Shown here: positions 19,417 to 26,566 of the stretch, piece by piece
Numbering within the stretch: the first letter of the stretch is position 1
Layout of the letters: each line of letters begins with the position of its first letter
From: JBEHWX01 sp048498995
GTDB taxonomy: Bacteria > Bacteroidota > Ignavibacteria > OLB7
Reading direction: 5' to 3'
DNA length: 59,584 bases
NCBI GenBank assembly: GCA_048498995.1
Contig: JBEHWX010000029.1
Coordinates: 1-59,584 of the forward strand
Program-made: the position numbers and the translations under genes
The notes under the pieces: model-generated
Seen by the model: only the letters and a program-made list of their open reading frames with translations
Database searches by the model: none
What the model was told of the DNA's origin: nothing

Positions 19417-19542
19417 CCGGCGGCGGCTCTCGATGAGCGGGTGGCGGGTTTCGACGAGCGGGCGGCGCGAGCAGCCGGACCAATGGAGCGCTTGCCCGGA
19501 CCGATGGAGCACTTGTTCGAGCCGGTGGAGCGATCGCTCGAG
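19417..19542. repeat. Six tandem degenerate 21-bp repeats
   Basis: Six consecutive 21-bp units start at 19417, 19438, 19459, 19480, 19501 and 19522. Examples are CCGATGGAGCACTTGTTCGAG and CCGGTGGAGCGATCGCTCGAG. A partial unit lies on the left (from about 19402). They lie in the 570-bp gap upstream of the RHS operon (19165-19734). The unit is seven codons long. On the plus strand it reads as heptads such as PMEHLFE and PVERSLE, but no convincing gene is present, so I treat it as a repeat in the operon leader or promoter region. Confidence 0.75.
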
Positions 19543-19679
19543 CCGGCGACGTGATGGATGAGCGGGATGCGGAGGGGCGATCACGGAGACGAGCGTGGGA
19601 TGACGCGTCGTCGGAGGGAAGCCGAACGGTGGGGAGAGCGTGGCTGTCGGATGGCGATGCCGTTCACGCGGTACGTGCT

Positions 19680-19713
19680 CCCCGCGTCCTCCGAACGGAG
19701 AGGGGACGCGGGG
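19680..19713 (-). terminator. Hairpin terminator after the lipoprotein gene
   Basis: A 10-bp perfect stem (CCCCGCGTCC at 19680-19689 with GGACGCGGGG at 19704-19713) lies 22 bp past the stop of the leftward lipoprotein gene. It separates the ompH-lipoprotein pair from the RHS operon. Confidence 0.6.
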
Positions 19714-19734
19714 ATGAACGATATCGCGCGGGCA

Positions 19735-20349
19735 TCAGAGGGGCATCTCCGGCACCGCCTGGAGATCGGAGCCGAGGAACGTGAAGTGGCTGATGCCGGT
19801 GTCGAAGAAGGCGTCCTCGAACGCGAGGTCCAGCGTCTTCGCCGCGCCGAGCGCCGCGTCCCGCGCGAAGACGATCACGACGTCCCGCTGCGGACGGAGG
19901 CCGTAGGTGTTCTCCATCAGCGCGAGCGCCGGCCGGTATTCATGTCCGTCGGCGCGGAGCGTCAGGTAGTTTCCCATCTCGAAGTTCATCTTCACCGCGC
20001 GGTCATTGAACTCCTGGTAGCTCCCGATGCCGCGCGTCATCACGTCGCCGGAGCTGTCGGCCGCGGCGATCGTCAGCATGAAGCAGAGGCTGTTCCGATA
20101 CGCCCGCAGCAGGCTGTCCCGCTTCTCCGCGCCGGCCCCGTTCTCCCCCTGGAGATACTGGTGCGCGAGATATTCCGGCGGCAGATACTTGACCGTCAGC
20201 ACCACGCCGTTAACCACCTGACGCTTCATCAGGCCGCGCTCGGGATCGTTCACCCAGCGGTAATACTCGCTCAGATCGCGCGGCCCGGAATCGGAGCATC
20301 CTGCCAGGACGAGGGCGAGGAGAAGGGAGTGAGGAAGGGATCGCCGCAT
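19735..20349 (-). CDS. Lipoprotein, function unknown
   Basis: A 204-aa protein. The start is MRRSLPHS, one nucleotide after the ompH-like stop. The N-terminus is a clear lipoprotein signal with lipobox LVLAGC, so it is probably anchored by a lipidated Cys in the outer membrane or periplasm. The mature part contains SEYYRWVNDPERGLMKRQ and VVLTVKYLPPEYLAHQYL. From memory this recalls small Bacteroidota lipoproteins found near RHS-type loci, but I cannot name a family. It probably shares a transcript with the OmpH-like gene and could serve the same export process. It was not assigned by any motif with known chemistry. Confidence 0.75.
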   Translation of the reverse strand: MRRSLPHSLLLALVLAGCSDSGPRDLSEYYRWVNDPERGLMKRQVVNGVVLTVKYLPPEYLAHQYLQGENGAGAEKRDSLLRAYRNSLCFMLTIAAADSSGDVMTRGIGSYQEFNDRAVKMNFEMGNYLTLRADGHEYRPALALMENTYGLRPQRDVVIVFARDAALGAAKTLDLAFEDAFFDTGISHFTFLGSDLQAVPEMPL

Positions 20350-20350
20350 C

Positions 20351-20929
20351 TCACTTCCCCGCCTTGCCGCCGGTTCCATAGGCGGCGTTGAGTCCGGCGA
20401 GCACCTGATCGGTGATGTCCAGTGCGGGCGCGCCGTAGAGCAGACTCCCGGCCTGCGTGGTGCCGATGATCAGGTCGTAGCCGTGGCTCTTGCCGTACTC
20501 CTCGACGTACGTGTTGATCTGGTTGAGCACCCCCTGCGTCATCTTCTGATCCTCCTCGGCCGCCTGTCCCTTGATCAGGGAGGAGTGCCGCTGGAGATAT
20601 TCCTGCTGGCGCTCAAGGTCGGCCGCGCGCGCATCACGCTCCTTCGGGCTCAGCGCGGGAGCGTCGGCATTGAAGCGGCTGACGGCAAGACGGTAGTTCG
20701 ATTCGAGCGTGTCGTATTCGGCGCTCCATTTCTGCTGCTTGGCCTCGAAGGAACGTTGCGCCTCCTTCATCCCGGCGAACTCGTAGACGATCCGCTGCGA
20801 GCGGACGTAGCCGATCTTCGGCTGGCGGGAGCCGAACCAGATCGCGGCGATGCTCGCCAGAAGGGCAATCAGGGCGCAGGGAAGCGTCAGCTTCGAGGCA
20901 ACGGAGCGGGACGTGGTCTCTGTGGGCAT
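20351..20929 (-). CDS. OmpH/Skp-family periplasmic chaperone-like protein
   Basis: A 192-aa protein starting at MPTETTSR. A single N-terminal membrane segment or signal anchor (LPCALIALLASIAAIWFG) is followed by IGYVRSQRIVYEFAGMKEA, the typical N-terminal strand of Skp/OmpH (KIGYVDSQ..l). A long charged helical coiled coil follows (about residues 55-130) with the usual KLxxxxxEYQ-like heptads, and then the returning strand YDLIIGTTQAGSLLYGA with the conserved DITD..L motif near the end. Skp proteins are trimeric periplasmic holdases for outer-membrane and secreted proteins. The uncleaved-looking anchor is a variation. It is translated with the lipoprotein gene downstream (1-nt gap). Confidence 0.82.
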   Translation of the reverse strand: MPTETTSRSVASKLTLPCALIALLASIAAIWFGSRQPKIGYVRSQRIVYEFAGMKEAQRSFEAKQQKWSAEYDTLESNYRLAVSRFNADAPALSPKERDARAADLERQQEYLQRHSSLIKGQAAEEDQKMTQGVLNQINTYVEEYGKSHGYDLIIGTTQAGSLLYGAPALDITDQVLAGLNAAYGTGGKAGK

Positions 20930-21060
20930 GGCATGTACCGATGGTGTCGATGGGAACAGTGGGGGGCGAATATGCAACCGCGCCGGCGATTGTCAATAGC
21001 GGGCGAAACTTCGCGAAGGGTCGGGTGGCGCTTCCGGATGGTGAGATCGCCGAGAGAAAC

Positions 21061-21097
21061 GAGCCGGGTGAAATCGACTGACGACCTCACCCGGCTC
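21061..21097 (-). terminator. Hairpin terminator after the PH-like gene
   Basis: A perfect 11-bp inverted repeat (GAGCCGGGTGA at 21061-21071 with TCACCCGGCTC at 21087-21097) lies 3 bp beyond the leftward stop. On the minus strand the stem is followed by GTTTCTC. Confidence 0.65.
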
Positions 21098-21100
21098 CGC

Positions 21101-21592
21101 TCATTCCATCCCGCTCATGCTCCTGCGGCAGGCGAGGATCCAGACCAGCATGTTGTGAATCCCATGGAAGGGAAGCCCCTGCTCGGCCGGCAGAAGATGG
21201 CACTCCCCGCGCCGGGTGATTATACCGATGTACCACGGCTCATCGCTGTCGTCGAGCATCGCGTCGAGCCCGTAGTGCGCCATCGGCACCACGTCGTCGA
21301 TCTCCGTCCAGTCGACGCGCGCCGGCCCCCGCGAGCCGTCCAGCAGGATCCGTTCGGTGGTGACCAGGAAAGCCCCTTCCTCCAGGCTGGAAGCCATCAG
21401 CGGGACTTCTCCGGGAGCGCAGACTCCTTCGCTCACCAGCTCATCGATCCCTTCCGGATCGAGCGTGTCGAAGATCGCGGTGCGCCCGGACGTGCCACCA
21501 GTGCGGAGCATCCGATCGATCGCCTCGCGCGGCTCCCGATCCTCGAACGCATTGCCGCCGGTATCGTTTCGTAGATCGCTCATGATCATCAT
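21101..21592 (-). CDS. Small cytosolic protein, possible bacterial PH-like domain
   Basis: A 163-aa protein. The ATG at 21592 is chosen because GGAGGACGCGAG precedes it. There is no signal peptide or membrane segment. Residues about 65-150 show the strand pattern GAFLVTTERILLDGSRG, then RVDWTEIDDVVPM, then WYIGIITRRGECHLLPAEQG, ending in an amphipathic helix (HGIHNMLVWILACRR). That is how bacterial PH/GRAM-like domains usually look. The assignment is tentative. The gene lies 189 nt downstream of the ABC permease and may belong to that transcription unit or have its own promoter. Confidence 0.7.
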   Translation of the reverse strand: MMIMSDLRNDTGGNAFEDREPREAIDRMLRTGGTSGRTAIFDTLDPEGIDELVSEGVCAPGEVPLMASSLEEGAFLVTTERILLDGSRGPARVDWTEIDDVVPMAHYGLDAMLDDSDEPWYIGIITRRGECHLLPAEQGLPFHGIHNMLVWILACRRSMSGME

Positions 21593-21781
21593 CTCGCGTC
21601 CTCCATCATCGTCGTTCGAATCGTCTCGAATGCCTCGCCTTCCCCTACATCGGTGAGAAGCGGTCACGGTTCGGCCGATGCCGATGGGCGGCCACCGAGG
21701 GCCGCCCGAGAGATTGCATGCGTGTGCGCGTGGAGCATCCATATGGACCGCTCCACCATTGCGTTCGGGCCGTCTCCGTTC

Positions 21782-22552
21782 TTAGACGCTCTTGCGATAC
21801 GCCTTGAAGGCCTGCGTGGCGAACACGCCGGCGATCAGCGCGAAGAGCGCCAGGAATCCTCCGTACTTCGCCACGAGTCCCCAGTCCTGCCCGAACATCG
21901 CCGAGCGGGCCGCGGTCACGCCCCAGTTGACCGGATTGAAGCGCGCGGCCCCCTTGATCCATCCGGGCATCAGCGACGAGGCGATGAACGCGGTGGAAAG
22001 GAAGGTCAGCGGCAGGCCGAAGAAGTTCACGATGCCGATCAGCGTCTCCTCGCGGCGCACCATCACGGCGATGCCGTTCGAGATGGCGGAGAATCCGGCG
22101 GCCAGCAGCGCCGTCAGCAGCAGAATCGCCAGCGCGCCGGGAATGCCGCCGTCGAGGCGCCCGCCCAGGAGCAGTCCGACGATCAGGATGATGATCGACT
22201 GCGTGGCGACGGTCACGGCCGAGTGGAGCACGCGCGCGGCGATCAGCGCCCCGCGGCTCACCGGCGTGGCGAGCATACGGTCGATCACTCCCTCGCTCAG
22301 GTCGTTGAGGATTCCCATGCCGGACCAGGCCGAGCCGAAGAGAGCGGTCATGATCACCACGCCCGGCGTCAGGAACTGGATGTAGGAGTCGGCCGGGAAT
22401 CCCGGGAGCTCCACCACGCGACGGAAAAGCTGCCCGTACAGGCAGAGCCAGATGATCGGCTGCACCAGCGTCACCGCTATCCAGATCGGAATCCGGATCG
22501 TGGTCCGCATATGTCGGATGAACAGATACCAGGTATCGGAAAGAAACGTCAT
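21782..22552 (-). CDS. ABC-2 type transporter permease (DrrB-like)
   Basis: A 256-aa integral membrane protein with about six hydrophobic segments. The family pattern PIIWLCLYGQLFRR ... FLTPGVVIMTALFGSAWSGMG ... DLSEGVIDRMLATPVSR matches the DrrB/NodJ class of ABC-2 exporters. The ATG overlaps the upstream ATPase stop by 4 nt (22549-22552), so the two are made together and should form the exporter. The substrate is unknown. The family includes drug, polysaccharide and lipid exporters. The divergent MarR regulator suggests an efflux role. Confidence 0.93.
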   Translation of the reverse strand: MTFLSDTWYLFIRHMRTTIRIPIWIAVTLVQPIIWLCLYGQLFRRVVELPGFPADSYIQFLTPGVVIMTALFGSAWSGMGILNDLSEGVIDRMLATPVSRGALIAARVLHSAVTVATQSIIILIVGLLLGGRLDGGIPGALAILLLTALLAAGFSAISNGIAVMVRREETLIGIVNFFGLPLTFLSTAFIASSLMPGWIKGAARFNPVNWGVTAARSAMFGQDWGLVAKYGGFLALFALIAGVFATQAFKAYRKSV

Positions 22553-23541
22553 CGTCCGCGCCCTCCTCCGCGCTTGTTGGGACCGCCGTTGCCGTTTGCC
22601 CCCTCGGCCGCGAAACGGTGTCCGGTGTGGAACAGATACACGTCGTCCAGCGAGGGACGGCTCAGCGTGGCCGCGCGCACCGGGACGCTTTCCCGCTCGA
22701 GCGCGGTGATCAGCGCCGGCATCGCGGTGGCGCCGTGGGTAACGCGCGCATGTACCAGCGCGCCATCGGCCCGCACCTCCAGCACGCCCTCCACCGGCGC
22801 CAGCAGCTCCGCGGCGCGGCCGCTCTCACGCTCCACGTCGAGCGTCACCGTATCTCCCTGAATGCGGGATTTCAGCTCCGTCGGCGTTCCCTCCACCACG
22901 ACCTTTCCGTGATCGACAATCGCCAGGCGGTCGCAGAGCTGATCGGCCTCCTCCAGGTAGTGTGTGGTCAGAAGCACCGTCAGGTTGCCATCGCGCCGGA
23001 GGCGCGCCAGATCGTTCCAGAGCGCGGCGCGGGTCTCCGGGTCGAGTCCGGTGGTCGGCTCGTCCAGGTAGAGCACGTCCGGGTTGTGGACGAGTCCCAT
23101 CGCCACATCCAGGCGCCGCTTCATGCCGCCGGAGTAGGTCATCACCAGGCGGTCGGCCGCGTCGTTGAGCGAGACCATCTCAAGCAGCTCGTTGACCCGC
23201 TTCGGGATCTCCTGCTTCGGAACGCGCTCGATATGCGCCTGCAGTGTCAGATTTTCGCGTCCGGTGCCGAACTTGTCCACGCCGGAAGCCTGCGCCACGT
23301 AGCCGATGCTCCGGCGGACACCCTGCGGATCGCTCATCACGTCGTGGCCGGCCACGGAGGCGCGGCCGCCGCTCGGCTCGGTGAGCGTGGCGAGGATGCG
23401 GACCGTGGTGCTCTTGCCGGCGCCGTTCGGGCCGAGCAGTCCGAAGATCTCCCCCTTCCTGACGGTGAAGGAGACTCCCTGGAGTGCCTGCACGGCATTC
23501 TTGTAGGTTTTGGTCAGATTCTCTACGATGATTGCATCCAT
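22549..23541 (-). CDS. ABC transporter ATP-binding protein (DrrA-like)
   Basis: A 330-aa ATPase, partner of the permease it overlaps. Motifs seen: Walker A GPNGAGKST (about residue 37), Q-loop region, signature YSGGMKRRLDVAMGL, Walker B DVLYLDEPTTGLDP, and the H-loop TTHYLEEADQLCDR. The C-terminal ~100 residues form the extra domain typical of DrrA-like importer/exporter ATPases, ending in a Gly/Asn/Arg-rich tail (NGNGGPNKRGGGRGR). It starts 112 nt after the beta-repeat protein gene, with which it is probably co-transcribed under MarR control. Confidence 0.95.
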   Translation of the reverse strand: MDAIIVENLTKTYKNAVQALQGVSFTVRKGEIFGLLGPNGAGKSTTVRILATLTEPSGGRASVAGHDVMSDPQGVRRSIGYVAQASGVDKFGTGRENLTLQAHIERVPKQEIPKRVNELLEMVSLNDAADRLVMTYSGGMKRRLDVAMGLVHNPDVLYLDEPTTGLDPETRAALWNDLARLRRDGNLTVLLTTHYLEEADQLCDRLAIVDHGKVVVEGTPTELKSRIQGDTVTLDVERESGRAAELLAPVEGVLEVRADGALVHARVTHGATAMPALITALERESVPVRAATLSRPSLDDVYLFHTGHRFAAEGANGNGGPNKRGGGRGR

Positions 23542-23653
23542 CGATAGTCCCGTGATTGTGTCTTGGAGCCCCTCACAGTATGATGCCCCTCGAAGGGAAG
23601 CGGATGGGTAGCCGCACGTCGTTAGCGTGCGCCCCTCATGTCGTTAGAGGCTC

Positions 23654-24406
23654 TCAGGGCTGATCGTTCGTAGTCGGCTCGTCGCTCGTCGTGGCGCGCG
23701 CCTCGCTCTGGGGGGAGTCTATCACGCGGTAACGCTCGAGCGTTACCTTGCTGGCGCCGCCGTTGATCATCAGCTCGTAGCGGTCCTCGGCGTCGACGAA
23801 GCCGGGCGTCTGCCAGCGGGTCTCGCCGCCGATCGCGCCGAAGTAGCTATCATCCAGCGAAAGCCCGGCCGCGCCGCCGTTGACCGTCACGCGGATCTCG
23901 GTGCCGCGCGGCCTGCGGAGCGTGAGATGGGAGACGCCGCCGGTCATCGTGATCGGCACAATCCCCTTTGGCGGGGGGAGCATCACGTTTACCTTGCTGA
24001 GGCCGCCGGTAACGTTCAGTCCGGCCAGATCGATATCGGTCAGGTCGGCGTCCAGCTTGGAGGCGCCGCCCCAGATCTCGATGGTCCAGGGGAGGGTCGT
24101 GTTCAGCAGGATCTCGCCCGGCCGTTCGCTCCAGAATCCGCGCGAAAACGGGAAATGGCGGTAGCGGACGGACACCGTCCCACCGGAGACATGGACATCC
24201 GGCACGGGCCGCTCGAAGCGCGCGTGAAACAGCTCGGCGATTCCCTGCTGGCCGCGAACGATCACGTGCGGGGCAACGCCGGCGGAGAAATAGAGCCGAC
24301 CGGCGCGGACATTGGTCAACGGGGCGCCGAAATACTCGGCATCCTCATCCTCGATCGTGACATGGGCATGCGGGTGATAATCCGCGTCATCAATGGAGCT
24401 CATCAT
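23654..24406 (-). CDS. Beta-repeat protein (DUF4097/LiaF-C-like), function unknown
   Basis: About 250 aa. Start codons cluster at GTG 24412, ATG 24406 and ATG 24403. AAGGTGA precedes them, so 24406 or 24403 is most likely. There is no signal peptide. The body is a run of short beta-strand repeats centred on Gly-Gly-Ala/Leu turns (IEIWGGASKLDADLTD, VTGGLSKVNVMLPP, MTGGVSHLTLRRP, VNGGAAGLSLDD, INGGASKVTLERY). That resembles the right-handed beta structures of DUF4097 and LiaF C-terminal proteins, which are often linked to cell-envelope stress. It is the first gene of the leftward exporter operon and is divergent from marR. Confidence 0.75.
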   Translation of the reverse strand: MMSSIDDADYHPHAHVTIEDEDAEYFGAPLTNVRAGRLYFSAGVAPHVIVRGQQGIAELFHARFERPVPDVHVSGGTVSVRYRHFPFSRGFWSERPGEILLNTTLPWTIEIWGGASKLDADLTDIDLAGLNVTGGLSKVNVMLPPPKGIVPITMTGGVSHLTLRRPRGTEIRVTVNGGAAGLSLDDSYFGAIGGETRWQTPGFVDAEDRYELMINGGASKVTLERYRVIDSPQSEARATTSDEPTTNDQP

Positions 24407-24671
24407 GATCACCTTCGGTTAATGTGTCGAGAAGCCGTGAACGGGAGGGGAGGAGTCTGCGGGCGGCCGGTGAGAACGGGGACGCGCCGGAAAAGTTGCG
24501 GCGCCCCGGTTCTTTCTTCCAGCCTCGACTGCGCGGGCCATGGGGAGGGGTGAATGGCCCTGTCGCGTCGTCGTGCCCGGAGCGACGCGGCGATCCGGCG
24601 CCGGCTCGGGAGTCAGCCCGAAGGTGCCCCTTGCCATGCGTCGTCCGGGATATTAGTTTAGACAGTAAATA

Positions 24672-24686
24672 TCTTAGTAACTAAGA
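24672..24686. promoter_or_regulatory. Palindromic operator, probable MarR binding site
   Basis: TCTTAG-TAA-CTAAGA is a perfect 6-bp inverted repeat 12 bp before the marR start codon, in an AT-rich patch (about 24650-24698) of an otherwise GC-rich 290-bp divergent promoter region. Position and symmetry fit a MarR autoregulatory operator that could also control the leftward exporter operon. Confidence 0.6.
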
Positions 24687-24698
24687 CAACTGCAATAT

Positions 24699-25199
24699 AT
24701 GGGCGGCCGTGCGAACAAGTCAAGAGGGGGAGCCAGGCGACGGGAGATTCTCTCGGAGATGGGGGATGAGTCGCGCCACTTCAGCACGGCGGTGGTGGTG
24801 ATGCACCAGATGATCGCCGAGCGCCTGGGGCTGAGCGGCGGGGATCACAAGTACGCGGACGTGGTGCTGAGGAAGGGTCCGCTCACGGCCGGGGAGCTGG
24901 CGGAGCTGACCGGACTGACGACCGGAGCGATCACCGGCGTGGTGGACCGGCTGGAGAAGGCGGGGTTCGTCCGTCGGGAGCGCGATCCGAACGATCGGCG
25001 GCGGGTGATCATCCAGGCGGTCCGCGATCCGGAGCGTGAGGCGGAGATCGGTCGGCAGATCCATGAGGTCTTCGAGCCTGTCTGGCGTCTGACCGACAAC
25101 TTCACCGACGAGGAGCTGGAACTGATCCTCCGCTTCATGAAGGGCAACCGCACCGCGATGGAGGAGATCATGGAGGGAATGAGGAAGGGGGGAGGTTGA
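24699..25199 (+). CDS. MarR-family transcriptional regulator
   Basis: A 166-aa winged-helix regulator. Residues about 50-110 carry the recognition helix and wing: ADVVLRKGPLTAGELAEL, then LTTGAITGVVDRLEKAGFV, then RRERDPNDRRRVIIQA. That is the classical MarR pattern, including the conserved Asp-Arg wing. The flanking N- and C-terminal helices would form the dimer. No Shine-Dalgarno sequence is visible and the palindrome is very near the start, so the mRNA leader is short. The last ~20 codons are repeated at 25998-26050 with a different ending (ESGERTSRSFM), so the present C-terminus RKGGG may be a product of rearrangement. Confidence 0.93.
   Translation: MGGRANKSRGGARRREILSEMGDESRHFSTAVVVMHQMIAERLGLSGGDHKYADVVLRKGPLTAGELAELTGLTTGAITGVVDRLEKAGFVRRERDPNDRRRVIIQAVRDPEREAEIGRQIHEVFEPVWRLTDNFTDEELELILRFMKGNRTAMEEIMEGMRKGGG
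25139..25191 (+). repeat. Direct repeat copy 1 (3' end of marR)
   Basis: 53 bp beginning GAAGGGCAACCGCAC, identical to 25998-26050 except at two positions (C/G at position 16, A/G at position 40). This copy is inside marR. The two copies bound an 806-bp AT-rich insert carrying one toxin-tip/immunity module. Positions 25200-25393 hold no gene I can support. Confidence 0.9.
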
Positions 25200-25393
25200 G
25201 ACGCTCCGAAAGCCCATGAACACATCCGGCCAGCATCTCAACCTCCCGTAATCAGCCTGTCCTGGCAGGGGGCATTGCATTGGCACCGGGCAGCCCCTTA
25301 TTCGAGGAGCCTCGCTCTCAATCGAATACTACTATCAGGAAAAAAGGCCCGAGAGTTTTATCAAACCATTCGCCTTCTCATTTTCACATTCGT

Positions 25394-25786
25394 CTATTCA
25401 TTCACCTCATCACACTCTATCGCAGCACATACAATCTCGAATACAGAACCACTATGACAGTTGACCGTCACCCTCACGTGCGGGAACACGATACCCATGG
25501 ATTCCGAAGGCACTATCTTTTCATGAAAATCCGAAGAAACGCCAAAATGGATCGAATTTATCATATCTGCGCCAGCAACGTAACCCCAAGCCAAATACCG
25601 GAACGCATAAACATCCTTTGCAAGCAATGTTACACGCTTGCCAGCCAAAGGCACATAACCAATATTTCCCGGGCACTGCAATGTGAGCGATAACGATTTA
25701 CTCCAAAAATCCGACATGTCATACACAACGCGAACCAATTCGCAGTCATGAAACCAATCAAACGCCTCAGCGATATCGAGATGCAT
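25394..25786 (-). CDS. Putative immunity protein of an orphan toxin module
   Basis: A 130-aa protein of an unnamed family. It begins MHLDIAEAFDWFHDCELVRV and has alternating strands with the conserved-looking FHDCEL motif near the N-terminus, as in several small immunity families (HDaeL patterns). A GGAGAG ribosome-binding site lies within the last codons of the toxin-like fragment directly upstream, and only 2 nt separate that fragment's stop from this ATG. This is the coupling expected for toxin-immunity pairs. The gene is AT-richer than marR and glmS. The function is inferred from context. Confidence 0.65.
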   Translation of the reverse strand: MHLDIAEAFDWFHDCELVRVVYDMSDFWSKSLSLTLQCPGNIGYVPLAGKRVTLLAKDVYAFRYLAWGYVAGADMINSIHFGVSSDFHEKIVPSESMGIVFPHVRVTVNCHSGSVFEIVCAAIECDEVNE

Positions 25787-25788
25787 TA

Positions 25789-25950
25789 TTACTCTCCAGG
25801 TATTTTCTCGGTTAGTGGAAGATGTGCATCGCCACGATCAATATGCATATGCATTGTAGCGGTATGAGTTCCCGGCTTAGCTCCTGGGTCAGCGAGATCT
25901 ATCCTAACGAACTCCTTGAACTTATTGTTAATTTTTCCCCAGCTTCCAGT
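25789..25950 (-). pseudogene. Orphan toxin C-terminal fragment
   Basis: An open frame with no start codon encodes a ~53-residue tail: TGSWGKINNKFKEFVRIDL, later HTATMHMHIDRGDAHLP, ending TEKIPGE and a TAA 2 nt before the immunity ATG. The Ser-Trp-Gly opening, dense conserved-looking His residues and coupling to a small immunity gene suggest the tip of a polymorphic toxin that lost its delivery part. Upstream it continues in frame into an IS5 transposase fragment. The toxin family is not recognised. Confidence 0.5.
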
Positions 25951-25998
25951 CCCAGCAAGTGTCTGCGGTAATCGTTCATAATCACGAGCTAATCGGCG
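25951..25998 (-). mobile_element. Fragment of an IS5-family transposase C-terminus
   Basis: Sixteen codons read RRLARDYERLPQTLAG, which is the well-known motif following VVERSFAW in IS5-family transposases. It is in frame with the toxin tail on its downstream side and abuts the marR-derived repeat on the other. It is better preserved than the matching part (LLARNYECLAQTFAG) of the decayed transposase at 26567-27428, so it comes from a different IS copy. Confidence 0.65.
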
Positions 25999-26050
25999 AA
26001 GGGCAACCGCACGGCGATGGAGGAGATCATGGAGGGGATGAGGAAGGGGG
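25998..26050 (+). repeat. Direct repeat copy 2 (duplicated 3' end of marR)
   Basis: 53 bp matching 25139-25191 with two mismatches. In the marR frame it reads GNRTAMEEIMEGMRKG and then continues ESGERTSRSFM before a TAA at about 26083-26085, which could be the ancestral marR ending. It marks the right edge of the inserted module. Confidence 0.9.
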
Positions 26051-26109
26051 AGAGCGGTGAGCGCACCAGCCGCAGCTTCATGTAATCCTACTTGCCCCCG
26101 CCCGCCGCA

Positions 26110-26556
26110 CTACCATCTCCGGACATTTGTATAGTTACCGACCGTGTCCATCTCATATACGTTCATTCGGCCGCTATCATTATCTGTCGCGAATGCAACC
26201 GGAGTGTAATCCGGATAGCCGAAGTCTTCTCCCAAGAGCGTATGAAGCACGGTATGGTGAATGCCAACGATTTTTGAGTTGATCGCGACTGCGTAATCAT
26301 GTTGTGAGAAGTCGAGATTCAATCGCGCCAGCTTCTGGGAACAACTCGGCGCAGCATGGCGCAAGCTTTCCACCACTCCGTGGAACTCCGCAGTATCGTT
26401 GAATGTATTACAACGGCCGATCTCTTTCTCTTCCGCGGCGTCAATGGGCACACTGTACACCATACGATACGCAACCGGCCGCGGAGCAGTCATTATACCG
26501 ACTGCCACGGCAAGGAGGACCATTAGGAATGAGCCTATAGCTATGAAATAGCGCAC
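26110..26556 (-). CDS. Small membrane-anchored protein, possible immunity protein
   Basis: A 148-aa protein with a GTG start at 26556 placed 4 nt after AAAGGAG. One N-terminal hydrophobic helix (FLMVLLAVAVGIMTAP) anchors a ~120-residue soluble domain with two Cys residues (RCNTF, APSCSQ). No family is recognised. The ribosome-binding site overlaps the end of the decayed IS5 transposase, so the gene has probably lost its original upstream neighbour. By position it belongs to the immunity-gene array. A membrane-anchored immunity protein would protect against a periplasmic toxin, but that is inference. Confidence 0.6.
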   Translation of the reverse strand: MRYFIAIGSFLMVLLAVAVGIMTAPRPVAYRMVYSVPIDAAEEKEIGRCNTFNDTAEFHGVVESLRHAAPSCSQKLARLNLDFSQHDYAVAINSKIVGIHHTVLHTLLGEDFGYPDYTPVAFATDNDSGRMNVYEMDTVGNYTNVRRW

Positions 26557-26566
26557 AACACTCCTT

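Noticed and set aside
23613..23631. Small inverted repeat CGCACG/CGTGCG between the beta-repeat gene and the ABC ATPase gene
   Set aside because: Only 6 bp of stem and no T-run. It may be chance in GC-rich DNA and does not clearly split the operon.
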